Of a stretch of 64,000 bases of DNA, positions 27,269 to 36,622 are shown piece after piece. The notes below the pieces were generated by a model. It was not told where the DNA came from, made no database searches, and worked only from the letters and a program-made list of their open reading frames with translations. The translations under genes were made by a program, and so were the position numbers. Source of the DNA: Bacilli bacterium (GTDB taxonomy: Bacteria; Bacillota_I; Bacilli_A; RF39; UBA660); the NCBI GenBank assembly GCA_017406955.1, contig JAFQXM010000005.1, positions 1 through 64,000 of the forward strand, in the 5' to 3' direction. Each line of letters opens with the position of its first letter. Position 1 is the first letter of the stretch.

Positions 27269-27982
27269 ATGAAAAAAGTTTTACTAATTATTCCTGCATA
27301 TAATGAGGAAGAAAATATTTTAAAGACATATAAGTCTATTGAAAATTATAATAAAAAAAATAAAACTAATTACGATGTAATAGTTATAAATGATTGCTCT
27401 ACAGACGATACTAAAAAAATATTGGGAGATAATAATATTCCACATATTAATTTAATTCATAATTTAGGAATTGGTGGAGCAGTACAAACTGGTTATAAAT
27501 ATGCATATTATAATGATTATGATATTGCAGTACAATATGATGGTGATGGACAACATGATGTTAGTTATGTAAAAAATATAATAAAACCAATTATAGATAA
27601 TAAAGCAGATATGGTTATTGGATCTAGATTTGTAGAAGATATAGATACTTTTAAATCATCAAAAGCAAGAAGAATTGGTATTAAAGTTATTTCTTCTTTT
27701 ATGAAGTTTACTACTCATAAGAAAATATATGATACTACATCTGGTTTTAGAGCTGTTAATAAAGAAGTTATAAAAGATTTTTCTATTTCATATCCAAACG
27801 AATATCCCGAACCTGTTACAACTGCAGAACTTTTAAAGAAAAAATACAAAGTTTTAGAAGTTCCAGTTGAGATGAATGAAAGGAAAGCAGGAGTTTCTTC
27901 TATTAGAGCTTGGAAAAATGTTTACTATATGCTTAATGTATGCCTAGCTTTACTTGCTATTAAAATAAGGAGGTATAAATGA
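27269..27982 (+). CDS. Polyprenyl-phosphate glycosyltransferase, GT2 (DPM1/GacI-like)
   Basis: 237 residues. LLIIPAYNEEENI, VIVINDCSTDDT, LGIGGAVQTGYKYA and VQYDGDGQHD are the standard motifs of polyprenol-phosphate sugar synthases; TSGFRAVNKEV follows. There are no C-terminal helices in this protein. The small DUF2304 membrane partner is encoded immediately downstream with an ATGA overlap, as for GacI/GacJ. It begins 1 nt after the DUF2142 gene. Likely product: a lipid-linked monosaccharide for glycan decoration; the sugar is not determinable. Confidence 0.87.
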   Translation: MKKVLLIIPAYNEEENILKTYKSIENYNKKNKTNYDVIVINDCSTDDTKKILGDNNIPHINLIHNLGIGGAVQTGYKYAYYNDYDIAVQYDGDGQHDVSYVKNIIKPIIDNKADMVIGSRFVEDIDTFKSSKARRIGIKVISSFMKFTTHKKIYDTTSGFRAVNKEVIKDFSISYPNEYPEPVTTAELLKKKYKVLEVPVEMNERKAGVSSIRAWKNVYYMLNVCLALLAIKIRRYK

Positions 27983-28329
27983 TGTCAGATAATTTGATAA
28001 TTACTATAATTGCTATCTCATGTATTCTATTTTTAATAGTAACTATAGTGTTAAAAAGAGGAAGAATACCAGAAAAGTATGCATTACTATGGTATTTTAT
28101 GATTGCTATATTATTATTAGTTGCAATTATACCAGGAGTATTTTCTTATATAGCTAGTAAGCTAGGATTCTATCCTATGTCAAACTTTATAATAGGAATA
28201 TTTATTGGAGTTTTAATTCTATTAACTATGGCTCTTACAGTTATGATGGCAGGGCAAAAGAAAAAGACAACATTATTAATACAAGAAATATCTTTGTTAA
28301 AAGAAGAGGTAAAAAAACAAAAAAAATAA
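27979..28329 (+). CDS. DUF2304 small membrane protein (GacJ-like partner)
   Basis: 116 residues with three hydrophobic helices (about 6-26, 38-58, 68-90) and a charged C-terminus with coiled-coil character (LLIQEISLLKEEVKKQKK). KRGRIPEKYALLWYF is characteristic of DUF2304. In group A Streptococcus the DUF2304 protein GacJ binds and stimulates GacI. The ATG overlaps the stop of the GT2 gene, with GGAGG 5 nt upstream. Confidence 0.85.
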   Translation: MMSDNLIITIIAISCILFLIVTIVLKRGRIPEKYALLWYFMIAILLLVAIIPGVFSYIASKLGFYPMSNFIIGIFIGVLILLTMALTVMMAGQKKKTTLLIQEISLLKEEVKKQKK

Positions 28330-28342
28330 ATAGGAGATTTGT

Positions 28343-29797
28343 ATGAAAAAGAATGTTAAAGCAAACTATGTCTATAATTTATTATATCAATTATTAACAA
28401 TCATTCTTCCGATTATAACAATTCCTTATCTGGCAAGAACTCTAGGTTCTGAAGGTAATGGGATATACGGTTATACTTTATCAATAGCCACATATTTTAC
28501 TCTAATTGGATCTTTAGGAATTGCTCTATATGGACAAAGAGAAATTGCTTATTGTCAAGATAATAGAATAAAAAGATCAAAAGTTTTTTGGGAATTGAAT
28601 ATTATAAAATTTATAACAATGATTATTTCAATAATAGTATTTTATTTTGTATATGCAAGAAGTGGAGAATATGCTATATATTATAAAATACTATTATTAG
28701 AACTTTTTGCAAGTATTATAGATATATCTTGGTTTTACCAAGGGATGGAAGAATTTAAAACTATAGTTTTAAGAAATTATATAATTAGGATGATATGCCT
28801 ATTTTGCATATTTATATTTATAAAAACGCCATCGGACACATGGAAATATGTATTAATTTTTTCTGGTAGTACATTATTAGGAAATTTATCTTTGTGGATA
28901 AATTTAAGTAAAAAAATTAGCCTAATTGCAATAAAAAAATTAAATATAAAAAAACACATAAAACCTATATTATTATTATTTATACCACAAATAGCTATTC
29001 AGCTATATACTGTTTTAGATAAGTCAATGATTGGTATGATTACTAATAACATGTCTGAAGTAGCATATTATGATCAGGCACAAAAAGTAATAAAAACTTT
29101 AATGACTGTAATTACTTCGATTAGTACAGTTATGCTTCCAAGAATAGCAGCTTGCTATGCAAATAATGATAAGAAAAGAATCAAAGAGTACATGAACAAT
29201 TCATTTAAATTTATCTTTATGGTATCATTTCCGATGATTTTTGGTATCATAGCTGTTTCTGATTCATTTGTTCCGTTTTTCTTTGGAAATGGTTATGATA
29301 AGATAAAAATAGTTATGCCATTATTAAGTGTTATAATATTATTTATTAGTATGAGTATTATGATAGCGCAATTATTGCTATCTACTAAACAAACCAAGAA
29401 ATATACTATTTCAGTTGTAAGTGGTGCTATAATAAATTTTGTATTAAACTTAATTCTAATTTATTATTTTAAATCTATTGGTGCGTGTATTGCTACTATT
29501 ATTGCAGAATTTTCTATAGCAGCGATAGATTTATATTTTATAAGAAGTAAATTTAATATATTTGAAATTATAAAGTCTAGTAAAAACTATTTTTTATTAT
29601 CAATAGTTATGTTTTTTGTTATCTATCCTTTTGGATATTTACAATTTAGTAATATGTTAACAATGGTAATTCAAATATCTATTGGGGGTATTTTATACAT
29701 TATAGGATTATTTATTATAAAGGATGAATTCTTTATAGATTTATATAATAATGTTATTAATTATATTAAAAATAAATTGAAAATAAGTTCTAATTAA
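28343..29797 (+). CDS. Wzx-type oligosaccharide flippase (PST/MATE-like)
   Basis: 484 residues and about 12-14 hydrophobic helices. The N-terminus NYVYNLLYQLLTIILPIITIPYLARTLGSEGNGIYGY is typical of polysaccharide flippases; LDKSMIGMI and ISTVMLPRIA follow. It would flip lipid-linked repeat units across the membrane. The locus also has a complete ABC exporter (19411, 20153), so two export routes coexist and probably handle different substrates. Preceded by AGGAGA, 13 nt after the DUF2304 gene. Confidence 0.92.
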   Translation: MKKNVKANYVYNLLYQLLTIILPIITIPYLARTLGSEGNGIYGYTLSIATYFTLIGSLGIALYGQREIAYCQDNRIKRSKVFWELNIIKFITMIISIIVFYFVYARSGEYAIYYKILLLELFASIIDISWFYQGMEEFKTIVLRNYIIRMICLFCIFIFIKTPSDTWKYVLIFSGSTLLGNLSLWINLSKKISLIAIKKLNIKKHIKPILLLFIPQIAIQLYTVLDKSMIGMITNNMSEVAYYDQAQKVIKTLMTVITSISTVMLPRIAACYANNDKKRIKEYMNNSFKFIFMVSFPMIFGIIAVSDSFVPFFFGNGYDKIKIVMPLLSVIILFISMSIMIAQLLLSTKQTKKYTISVVSGAIINFVLNLILIYYFKSIGACIATIIAEFSIAAIDLYFIRSKFNIFEIIKSSKNYFLLSIVMFFVIYPFGYLQFSNMLTMVIQISIGGILYIIGLFIIKDEFFIDLYNNVINYIKNKLKISSN

Positions 29798-29809
29798 GGA
29801 GATTAAATT

Positions 29810-30796
29810 ATGAATATTTTATATACACTAAATGATAAATTTGTTCCCCAAGTTGCAGCAGGTATATGTTCAATTTGTGAAAATAATAAAAGAGAGAGGA
29901 ATATAAATTTTTATTTAATATCTGATGGCATATCTAATGATAATAAAAATAAATTGGTTGAATTTGGAAGGACATATAATAGAAAAGTTATTATAAAAGA
30001 ATTGGGAGATTTAAATAAATACTTTGATTTCGATTTTGATACACTTGGTTGGAACAATGTAATATTAGCGCGAATATTAATGGGCAAATTACTTCCTAAG
30101 AAAGTAGAACGGTTAATTTATTTAGATGGGGATACTATAGTTAGGAGTAGTTTAAAAAAATTGTGGAACTTCAATTTGGGTGATAATATTTTAGGTATGA
30201 GTATAGAGCCTACTGTAGATAAAAAGCGCACAGTAGATTTAGATTTGGTTAATAGGCCGTACTACAACTCAGGTGTTTTATTAGTAGATTTAAGAAAATG
30301 GCGTGAAGAAAATTGTGAACAAACAATAATAGAATACTATAAATCGAAACAAGGTTTATTATTTGCTGCAGACCAAGATGCTATAAATGGAGCGCTAAAA
30401 GATAAAATAAAAACAATATCACCAAAATATAACTTTTATAATATATTTTATCAATATAATTATAAATTTTTAAGTAGTTTATGTGATTATAAATATATTC
30501 CTAAGAAAACTTTTGATGAAGCTAGAAAAAATCCAGTAATAATACATTATTTAGGTGAAGAAAGACCTTGGAGATTAGGAAATAAACATAAGTATAGAGA
30601 TGATTATAATTATTATTTAAGTATAACTCCATGGAAAGATAAAAATTATGAAGATGGATGGAAGTTATATTTCTTTTGCTGGAACACCTTTAACTTTATA
30701 ACTAAGCCTATACCAAAAATTAGATATAGAATAATAAATGGTTTAATTCCAACCTTTATGAAAATACGAAAACACCAATTAAAAAAAGAAAAATAA
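29810..30796 (+). CDS. Family 8 glycosyltransferase
   Basis: 328 residues. NILYTLNDKFVPQVAAGICSI opens the GT8 fold, LIYLDGDTIVRSSL carries the DxD metal site, YYNSGVLLVDL and FAADQDAIN are further GT8 motifs, and IIHYLGEERPW near residue 245 supplies the late His. The family uses UDP-glucose or UDP-galactose. AAGGAG precedes the ATG, 12 nt after the flippase stop; last gene of this transcription unit. Confidence 0.9.
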   Translation: MNILYTLNDKFVPQVAAGICSICENNKRERNINFYLISDGISNDNKNKLVEFGRTYNRKVIIKELGDLNKYFDFDFDTLGWNNVILARILMGKLLPKKVERLIYLDGDTIVRSSLKKLWNFNLGDNILGMSIEPTVDKKRTVDLDLVNRPYYNSGVLLVDLRKWREENCEQTIIEYYKSKQGLLFAADQDAINGALKDKIKTISPKYNFYNIFYQYNYKFLSSLCDYKYIPKKTFDEARKNPVIIHYLGEERPWRLGNKHKYRDDYNYYLSITPWKDKNYEDGWKLYFFCWNTFNFITKPIPKIRYRIINGLIPTFMKIRKHQLKKEK

Positions 30797-30820
30797 GTTT
30801 GATTTTCAAACTTATTTTAT
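30788..30820. terminator. Bidirectional terminator between convergent genes
   Basis: Perfect stem AAATAAGTTTGA/TCAAACTTATTT with a TTT loop. It serves the GT8 gene and the convergent LicD gene. Confidence 0.85.
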
Positions 30821-31644
30821 TTATTTGGAAATTTAATTTTATAGACTAAATGATGGGATTTTCTTTTTTCTTCAGGAGGTAATTTCATATAGTCTCCATA
30901 TATTTTTGTTAAATATTGATCATAGTCTTTAGGAATATAAAAATCATGTCCTTCAAATTTATGTTTTATAGTATCAAAGTAAAATTTTTTGTCAGTTATT
31001 TCTCTTAATAAGTAAACTCCTCCATGATTAATCATAGTATTTGTTGTTTTTTTATTACATTTTTTTATTGCATTAAAATATCTTTTTTTTGCATTATCTT
31101 TTGAATATAAAATTGATATTATGGATATAATTGAGAAAATTAATTTTTTAATGCCTTTAGAATTATAAGAATAATTGCATTTAAAACTATAAATAGTTTT
31201 ATAATAAAATATCTTGATAAAAGTAAAAAGTTGAAGAATTTTATTATCATCTATATAATCAATTGGGAAAACATCAATCCAAATTCCTTGTTTATCTTCT
31301 GGTAGAGATGATGTTTTTTCAGAATATATAGAGTTTTTTCTTCTGAGTTTTCCAAAAGGCAATCCATACTGTGGTTCAGTTTCAATAGACTGAAAATAGA
31401 ATTTACTTTTATCTAAATCCTTCTCTAATATAGAGATTAATCGGCTATAGTCATCTCTAGGCATACTAACATCAATGTCATCATCCCATGGGATAAAACC
31501 TTTATGGCGTATTGCACCAAGCAAAGTTCCTCCAACCAAAATATATTTCAGATTATTTTTTTTGCAAATTTTATCAAATTCAATAAGAATTTCTAATTCT
31601 ATATTTTGCAATTTTTTTAATTCATTTTTTGATAATTTCTTCAT
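30817..31644 (-). CDS. LicD family phosphotransferase
   Basis: LicD proteins transfer phosphocholine or alditol phosphates to glycans. 275 residues with the nucleotidyltransferase-like core YILVGGTLLGAIRHKGFIPW followed by DDDIDVSM and RDDY, then IWIDVFPIDYI. All acidic residues are in place. It is the only minus-strand gene of the polysaccharide region. Together with the IspD/TarI-like cytidylyltransferase at 38672 it suggests an alditol-phosphate or similar decoration (inference). AGGAGGAC lies just upstream of the ATG. Confidence 0.92.
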   Translation of the reverse strand: MKKLSKNELKKLQNIELEILIEFDKICKKNNLKYILVGGTLLGAIRHKGFIPWDDDIDVSMPRDDYSRLISILEKDLDKSKFYFQSIETEPQYGLPFGKLRRKNSIYSEKTSSLPEDKQGIWIDVFPIDYIDDNKILQLFTFIKIFYYKTIYSFKCNYSYNSKGIKKLIFSIISIISILYSKDNAKKRYFNAIKKCNKKTTNTMINHGGVYLLREITDKKFYFDTIKHKFEGHDFYIPKDYDQYLTKIYGDYMKLPPEEKRKSHHLVYKIKFPNK

Positions 31645-31700
31645 TAGTCCTCCTATATTAAAATTATATCATAATATTAATCCATATGCTATGTAAATGA

Positions 31701-31729
31701 TAGACTACTCTGTCATTTTTTGTTATAAT
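31701..31729 (+). promoter_or_regulatory. Candidate sigma-A promoter of the 31765 glycosyltransferase
   Basis: TAGACT (31701-31706), 17 bp, TATAAT (31724-31729). The -35 is weak, the -10 perfect. Confidence 0.5.
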
Positions 31730-31764
31730 GAAATAAATTAATAGTATATTAGGAGAAGTGTTGT

Positions 31765-32808
31765 ATGAATAAAATTAGTGTGATTATACCAATTTATAAT
31801 ATAAAAAAAGAATATTTAGATAAGTGTTTAAATAGTGTGATTAATCAAACGTACAAAAATTTAGAAATAATTTTAGTTGATGATGGATCTGAGGAATGGT
31901 GTAAAAAAAATTATGAAAAATTTTTAAATGATAAGAGAATAAAATTAATTGTTCAAAAAAACCAAGGTGTATCTGTAGCTAGAAATAATGGTATTAAAAA
32001 AGCAACTGGTAAATGGATTATGTTTGTTGATTCAGATGATTATTTAGAACTTGATTGTTGTGATAAATTTATTAAAAGAATTAGTAAAAACAAAGATGTT
32101 GATATAATAATTGCTAAACCTTATGTCATTAAACAAGGGAAAAAAATTTATGTTAATAATTATTATAAAGAAGATAAAATTATTAATCAATTTAAAGATA
32201 AAAAAGAGTTATTATCATGTTTCTATCATGATGGTGGTAAATATTTATATAAGGAAACACCATGGGCTAAATTATATAATAGGGACTTTATCATAACAAA
32301 TAAACTAAAATTTAATAAAAAATTAAAAATAGGTGAAGATGGATTGTTTTTATATGAATATTATTCTTTAGCCAATAAAATGATTTATATTGATGAAGCA
32401 GTATACAATTATAACATAAATGATGCTAGTATTAGTCAGAATTGTAATCCAAAATGTTTAAAATTAACTAATGATTTTAATGATGAGTTTATTAAATTAT
32501 TAAACAAAAAAAATATAATTGTATTAGAAGATGAATTTAAGAAATTTGGTATATGGCAGTTAAGTAGATTATTCAAAAGATATTTTATTAGTAGTAATAT
32601 AGATTATAAAATTTTAAAAGAAAATTATAAAAAAACAATAAAACAAGAACCATATTATTCTTCTCTTCGAGAAGTTAAATTTAAAGATTTATCAATATAT
32701 TTAAGAATCTTTTATTTTATTCTAAAATTTAGAAGTTTTTATATAATTAGAAAAATGTTTCTGCTAATGGAAAAGATAATTTTTGCTAGACAAAAAAACA
32801 TAAAATAA
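31765..32808 (+). CDS. Family 2 glycosyltransferase
   Basis: 347 residues. VIIPIYNIKKEYLDKCLNSV, LVDDGSEEWC, NQGVSVARNNGIKKATG and IMFVDSDDYLE are textbook GT2 (EpsJ/WcaA) motifs with the DSDD metal site. TPWAKLYNRDFI and IGEDGLFLYEYYSLA follow. The C-terminal ~100 residues are basic and may associate with the membrane. Preceded by AGGAGAAGTG. Donor unknown. Confidence 0.9.
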   Translation: MNKISVIIPIYNIKKEYLDKCLNSVINQTYKNLEIILVDDGSEEWCKKNYEKFLNDKRIKLIVQKNQGVSVARNNGIKKATGKWIMFVDSDDYLELDCCDKFIKRISKNKDVDIIIAKPYVIKQGKKIYVNNYYKEDKIINQFKDKKELLSCFYHDGGKYLYKETPWAKLYNRDFIITNKLKFNKKLKIGEDGLFLYEYYSLANKMIYIDEAVYNYNINDASISQNCNPKCLKLTNDFNDEFIKLLNKKNIIVLEDEFKKFGIWQLSRLFKRYFISSNIDYKILKENYKKTIKQEPYYSSLREVKFKDLSIYLRIFYFILKFRSFYIIRKMFLLMEKIIFARQKNIK

Positions 32809-32827
32809 CTATATAAGGGGGATAATT

Positions 32828-33613
32828 ATGGTAAAACATACATTTGTAGTGTTAGCTTATAAAAAATCAGAACATTTAGAATTGTGTATTAAATCAGTGC
32901 TAAATCAAACTTATAAGAGTGATGTAGTTATTGCGACTTCAACACCTAATAAATATATTGAAAAATTAGCTAAAAAGTACAATTTGAAAATAAAAGTTAA
33001 TAAAGAAAAAAAAGGTATTGCACATGATTTTAATTTTGCTGTTAAATGTGTAAACTCTGGTGTTGTAACAATTGCCCATCAAGATGATATATATGGAAAA
33101 GATTATTCTTATAATATCATGAAGCAATATAAAAAATATCCAAAAAGTTCAATTTTATTTACTGATTATTATGAAATAAAAAATAATAAAAAAGAATTTA
33201 GTAATGTTAATTTATTTATTAAGAGAATACTTTTATTGCCAATTAGAATTAAAACTTTGAGCTCAAATAAATTTTTAAAAAGACAAATTTTAAGATTTGG
33301 TAATTCTATATGTTGCCCAGCTGTATCGTTTGTTAGAAAAAATATACCAGATAATGTATTTATTTGTAATTTGAAATGCAATGTTGATTGGTATACTTGG
33401 GAATTACTATCAAGGCAGAAAGGTAATTTTATATATATTTCAAAAAAATTAATGGGACATAGGATTGATGAGGCAACAACTACAACCAAAATTATTAATG
33501 AAGGAATTAGAACCAAGGAAGATTTAGAAATATTGACAAAGTTTTGGCCTAAAAGTATTGCAAAAATAATAAATAGGGTTTATAAACAATCTGAGAAAAA
33601 TAATTTTAAGTGA
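32828..33613 (+). CDS. Family 2 glycosyltransferase
   Basis: 261 residues. FVVLAYKKSEHLELCIKSV, NQTYKSDVVIATSTPN, GIAHDFNFAVKCV and IAHQDDIYGKDYSY (DxD-like) define a GT2 fold of the capsule type. WLIGHR-like residues near the C-terminus (GHRIDEATTT) are common in this subgroup. It is 19 nt after the previous gene, with AAGGGGGA as ribosome site. Ends in TGA. Confidence 0.85.
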   Translation: MVKHTFVVLAYKKSEHLELCIKSVLNQTYKSDVVIATSTPNKYIEKLAKKYNLKIKVNKEKKGIAHDFNFAVKCVNSGVVTIAHQDDIYGKDYSYNIMKQYKKYPKSSILFTDYYEIKNNKKEFSNVNLFIKRILLLPIRIKTLSSNKFLKRQILRFGNSICCPAVSFVRKNIPDNVFICNLKCNVDWYTWELLSRQKGNFIYISKKLMGHRIDEATTTTKIINEGIRTKEDLEILTKFWPKSIAKIINRVYKQSEKNNFK

Positions 33614-33660
33614 AAATGATATTTTTGTTTTTAATGAGAATAATATAAGTGGTGATTGAA

Positions 33661-34077
33661 ATGAGAAAGAAAATTGTAATAATAATATTAATTATAGCTA
33701 TATTGCTAATAATAGTTTTTAAAATATATAGTAAAAATAATCAAAATAGTAATAGTAAAATAAATAAAAAGAATGAACCTACTATTAGCGGGCCATATAA
33801 ACATACAAAAGTAATAGAAGACAATTATGGTGGATCAGGCGGGGTTAAGATAAAATATGATCAATATGTTACTGCTAATGGATATATGGGTGCTAGTGAT
33901 AATGTTTATTATACAAGAAATGGTAGTTTATATCACTTAATTGTATCTACAAACAAAACTACTAAATTAGCAGAAGGTGTTGGAAAAATAGAAAACTCTA
34001 TGGAAACTGTTATAGTTCATAAAAGTAATAATTTTAAGATTATTGAAGAAGATAATTATGTTACGTATACAAATTAG
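33661..34077 (+). CDS. Small membrane-anchored extracellular protein, unknown
   Basis: 138 residues, not recognised. One N-terminal helix (about 3-23) and an Asn/Lys-rich spacer are followed by a ~95-residue beta-type domain (GPYKHTKVIEDNYGG.., NVYYTRNGSLYHLIV). No lipobox. ATG 33661 follows GGTGAT at the proper distance. It sits 9 nt before the ricin-GH25 lysozyme gene and is probably co-transcribed with it. Confidence 0.6.
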   Translation: MRKKIVIIILIIAILLIIVFKIYSKNNQNSNSKINKKNEPTISGPYKHTKVIEDNYGGSGGVKIKYDQYVTANGYMGASDNVYYTRNGSLYHLIVSTNKTTKLAEGVGKIENSMETVIVHKSNNFKIIEEDNYVTYTN

Positions 34078-34086
34078 GAGGTATTT

Positions 34087-36543
34087 ATGAAGAAGTATTT
34101 TATACTAATATTTGTTTTTATATTAATATTTTTTATTACGATTGATGTAGAAGCGAAAGAAGTAAAATCAGGAACTTACAAAATTGTTAGTGCTAATGAT
34201 GAAAGTAAACTTTTAGTTGAACAAAATGGAAATATTGAATTAGGTGATAATAGTAGTAGTAATAAAGAATGGAATATTTATTCAGATGGCTCTGCTTATT
34301 ACATAAAAAGTAAAATTGATAATAATTACGTGATAGATTTACAAGGAGCCAAAATAGCTAATAATACTAATGTTCAAGTGTATAAATCAAATGGAACAAG
34401 TGCACAAAAGTGGAAATTAAATGATGCAGGAAGTGGATATTACTATATTACTTCTATTTTAGGAAACTATAATATAGATGTAGTTGGTGGAAATTCTAAA
34501 ATTGGCACTAATATTCAAATATATAAGAATAATGAAACAAAAGCACAAAAGTGGAAATTAGTTAGAATAGATCAAAAAGAGAAAGTAATAGAAGATGGGA
34601 CATATATTGTGAAATGTAAAAACAATTTATCTAATGTAGTGGATTTATCTGGTGCTAAAACATCAAATTTTACAAATATCGGAACATATTTTAATAATTA
34701 TACTTGGGCTCAGGTATGGAACTTTAAATATAAAGATGGATATTATATTATTAATGCTTATTTAGATGATGATAAAGTTATAGATATAGCAAGTGCTAAA
34801 TATAAAAATTCAACTAATATACAACTATATCAAAATAATGGAACGAATGCTCAAAAGTTTATTATTAATAGTAATGGAGATGGAACATATTCCATAAATT
34901 CATATGATGGTTTATGGAGTGTTGATATAAAGGGTGCATCTACTAATTCAGGTACTAATATTCAACTATATCAATCAAATGGTACAGATGCACAAAAATA
35001 TGTTTTTGAAAAAGTTAATATTGATCCAATTGAAACAGGTTATTATACTATTGACTCACTAGTTGATAATAATATGGTAGTTGGTGTAAATAATTCTGCT
35101 TTGTATAATAAGAAAAATGTAGACTTACGAAATAAAACTAATCATAATTATGTCAAATGGTATATAAAGAAAGAAAAGTATGATATTTATACTATTCTTA
35201 ATGCAGATAATACTAAATATGCTTTGGATGTTTTAGGAGGATCTAATGTATCAGGTGCAAATGTCCAAGTGTACAAAGCAAATGGAACAAGTGCACAAAA
35301 ATGGGTTATTAGGAAAAATGATGATAATACATATAGAATAATAAATATTGCTAGTGGAAAATTATTAGATATATCAGGCGCAAAAAAAGATGAGGGAACT
35401 AATATTCAAATTTATGATTCTAATGAAACTGTTGCTCAAAAATTTGAATTTACTAAAACTGAAATTAGTAAATATATACGAGCATATGATGATGGGAAAT
35501 ACATTATAAAGAGTAATATAGATAATAATAAAGTATTAGATATAGCAAGTGCTTCTAAAAATAATAATGCTAATGTCCAGGTTTATGCAAGTAATTCTAC
35601 AAATGCACAAGTATGGAAATTGGAATATATAGAAGATGGTATATATATAATTAGAAGTCTTATAAATCCTAAATTAGTATTAACGGCCAACTCAAACAAT
35701 GCTGTTTCCGCTAAATATACTGGAAGTGATACTCAAAAATGGTATTTAGATAAAAATAGTAATTTCACTACTATTATAAATATGTCAAGCGGAAAGTATT
35801 TAAATATTGATTCAACCATGCCTGCTAATTCTACTAATGTATCATTAAGTGATACTATAACAGATAAAAATAAATTTGTATTAAGTAGTTTTACTGGTAA
35901 AATAAAATATAAAGGTGTTGATATATCTAAGCATAATACTATAACCTCTTGGGAACAACTTGCTTCACAAATAGATTTTGCAGTATTAAGAATCGGATAT
36001 GGAGGAGATGCAACATCTCAGGATGATCCAAAATTCTTATCATATGTACAAGCTTGTGAACAATATAACATTCCATATGCAGTTTATGTTTATTCATATG
36101 CAGTAGATGACAGTGAAGCAGTAGATGAATCAAATCATATGCTAAGACAAATTAGAAATAATGGTGCAAAACCAAATTTAGCAACACAAGTATATTATGA
36201 TCAAGAAGATACAACGTATGTAGATCAAACTAAAATTTCTAATGCTACTAGAACTAGTATGGTAAATACTTTCTGTAATAGAATGAAATCAAGTGGATAT
36301 AAATGTGGAGTTTACGCATCAAAATCTTGGTTAGAAGGAATGTTAGATATTAATGCTATTAAACCTACTCATGAAGTATGGGTTGCCCAATGGCCTGGAT
36401 ATTCAACTTTTACTCAAGGATTAGCTAATAGTACTTCATATCAAAAAACATCTTACAGTATTTGGCAATTTTCTGGAAGTGGTAATCTATCTGGTGTATC
36501 TGGGAGAATAGATCTAGATATTGGATATAATATATTTGATTAA
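34087..36543 (+). CDS. Secreted ricin-type lectin and GH25 lysozyme
   Basis: 818 residues. Signal peptide (about 1-22, ending VEA). Residues ~25-600 are ricin-B beta-trefoil repeats, each with a QxW-type motif (SAQKWKL, KAQKWKL, WAQVWNF, NAQKFII, SAQKWVI, NAQVWKL and others, about ten in total, so roughly three trefoils). From about residue 608 a GH25 muramidase domain begins with YKGVDISKHN (catalytic Asp), FAVLRIGYGG, VYYDQED (the DxE pair) and SIWQFSGSG near the end. It should cleave the glycan strand of peptidoglycan while the lectin part binds a glycan, possibly the organism's own wall polysaccharide. Confidence 0.93.
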   Translation: MKKYFILIFVFILIFFITIDVEAKEVKSGTYKIVSANDESKLLVEQNGNIELGDNSSSNKEWNIYSDGSAYYIKSKIDNNYVIDLQGAKIANNTNVQVYKSNGTSAQKWKLNDAGSGYYYITSILGNYNIDVVGGNSKIGTNIQIYKNNETKAQKWKLVRIDQKEKVIEDGTYIVKCKNNLSNVVDLSGAKTSNFTNIGTYFNNYTWAQVWNFKYKDGYYIINAYLDDDKVIDIASAKYKNSTNIQLYQNNGTNAQKFIINSNGDGTYSINSYDGLWSVDIKGASTNSGTNIQLYQSNGTDAQKYVFEKVNIDPIETGYYTIDSLVDNNMVVGVNNSALYNKKNVDLRNKTNHNYVKWYIKKEKYDIYTILNADNTKYALDVLGGSNVSGANVQVYKANGTSAQKWVIRKNDDNTYRIINIASGKLLDISGAKKDEGTNIQIYDSNETVAQKFEFTKTEISKYIRAYDDGKYIIKSNIDNNKVLDIASASKNNNANVQVYASNSTNAQVWKLEYIEDGIYIIRSLINPKLVLTANSNNAVSAKYTGSDTQKWYLDKNSNFTTIINMSSGKYLNIDSTMPANSTNVSLSDTITDKNKFVLSSFTGKIKYKGVDISKHNTITSWEQLASQIDFAVLRIGYGGDATSQDDPKFLSYVQACEQYNIPYAVYVYSYAVDDSEAVDESNHMLRQIRNNGAKPNLATQVYYDQEDTTYVDQTKISNATRTSMVNTFCNRMKSSGYKCGVYASKSWLEGMLDINAIKPTHEVWVAQWPGYSTFTQGLANSTSYQKTSYSIWQFSGSGNLSGVSGRIDLDIGYNIFD

Positions 36544-36549
36544 GTTAGG

Positions 36550-36570
36550 AAGGTATTTTATACCTTTTTT
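36550..36570 (+). terminator. Intrinsic terminator
   Basis: AAGGTA/TACCTT with a short loop and TTTTTT, right after the lysozyme gene. Confidence 0.65.
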
Positions 36571-36622
36571 GTTTTATAAATCAAAAATAATGTTATAATA
36601 GTATTATCGAGGAGTTGATTAT

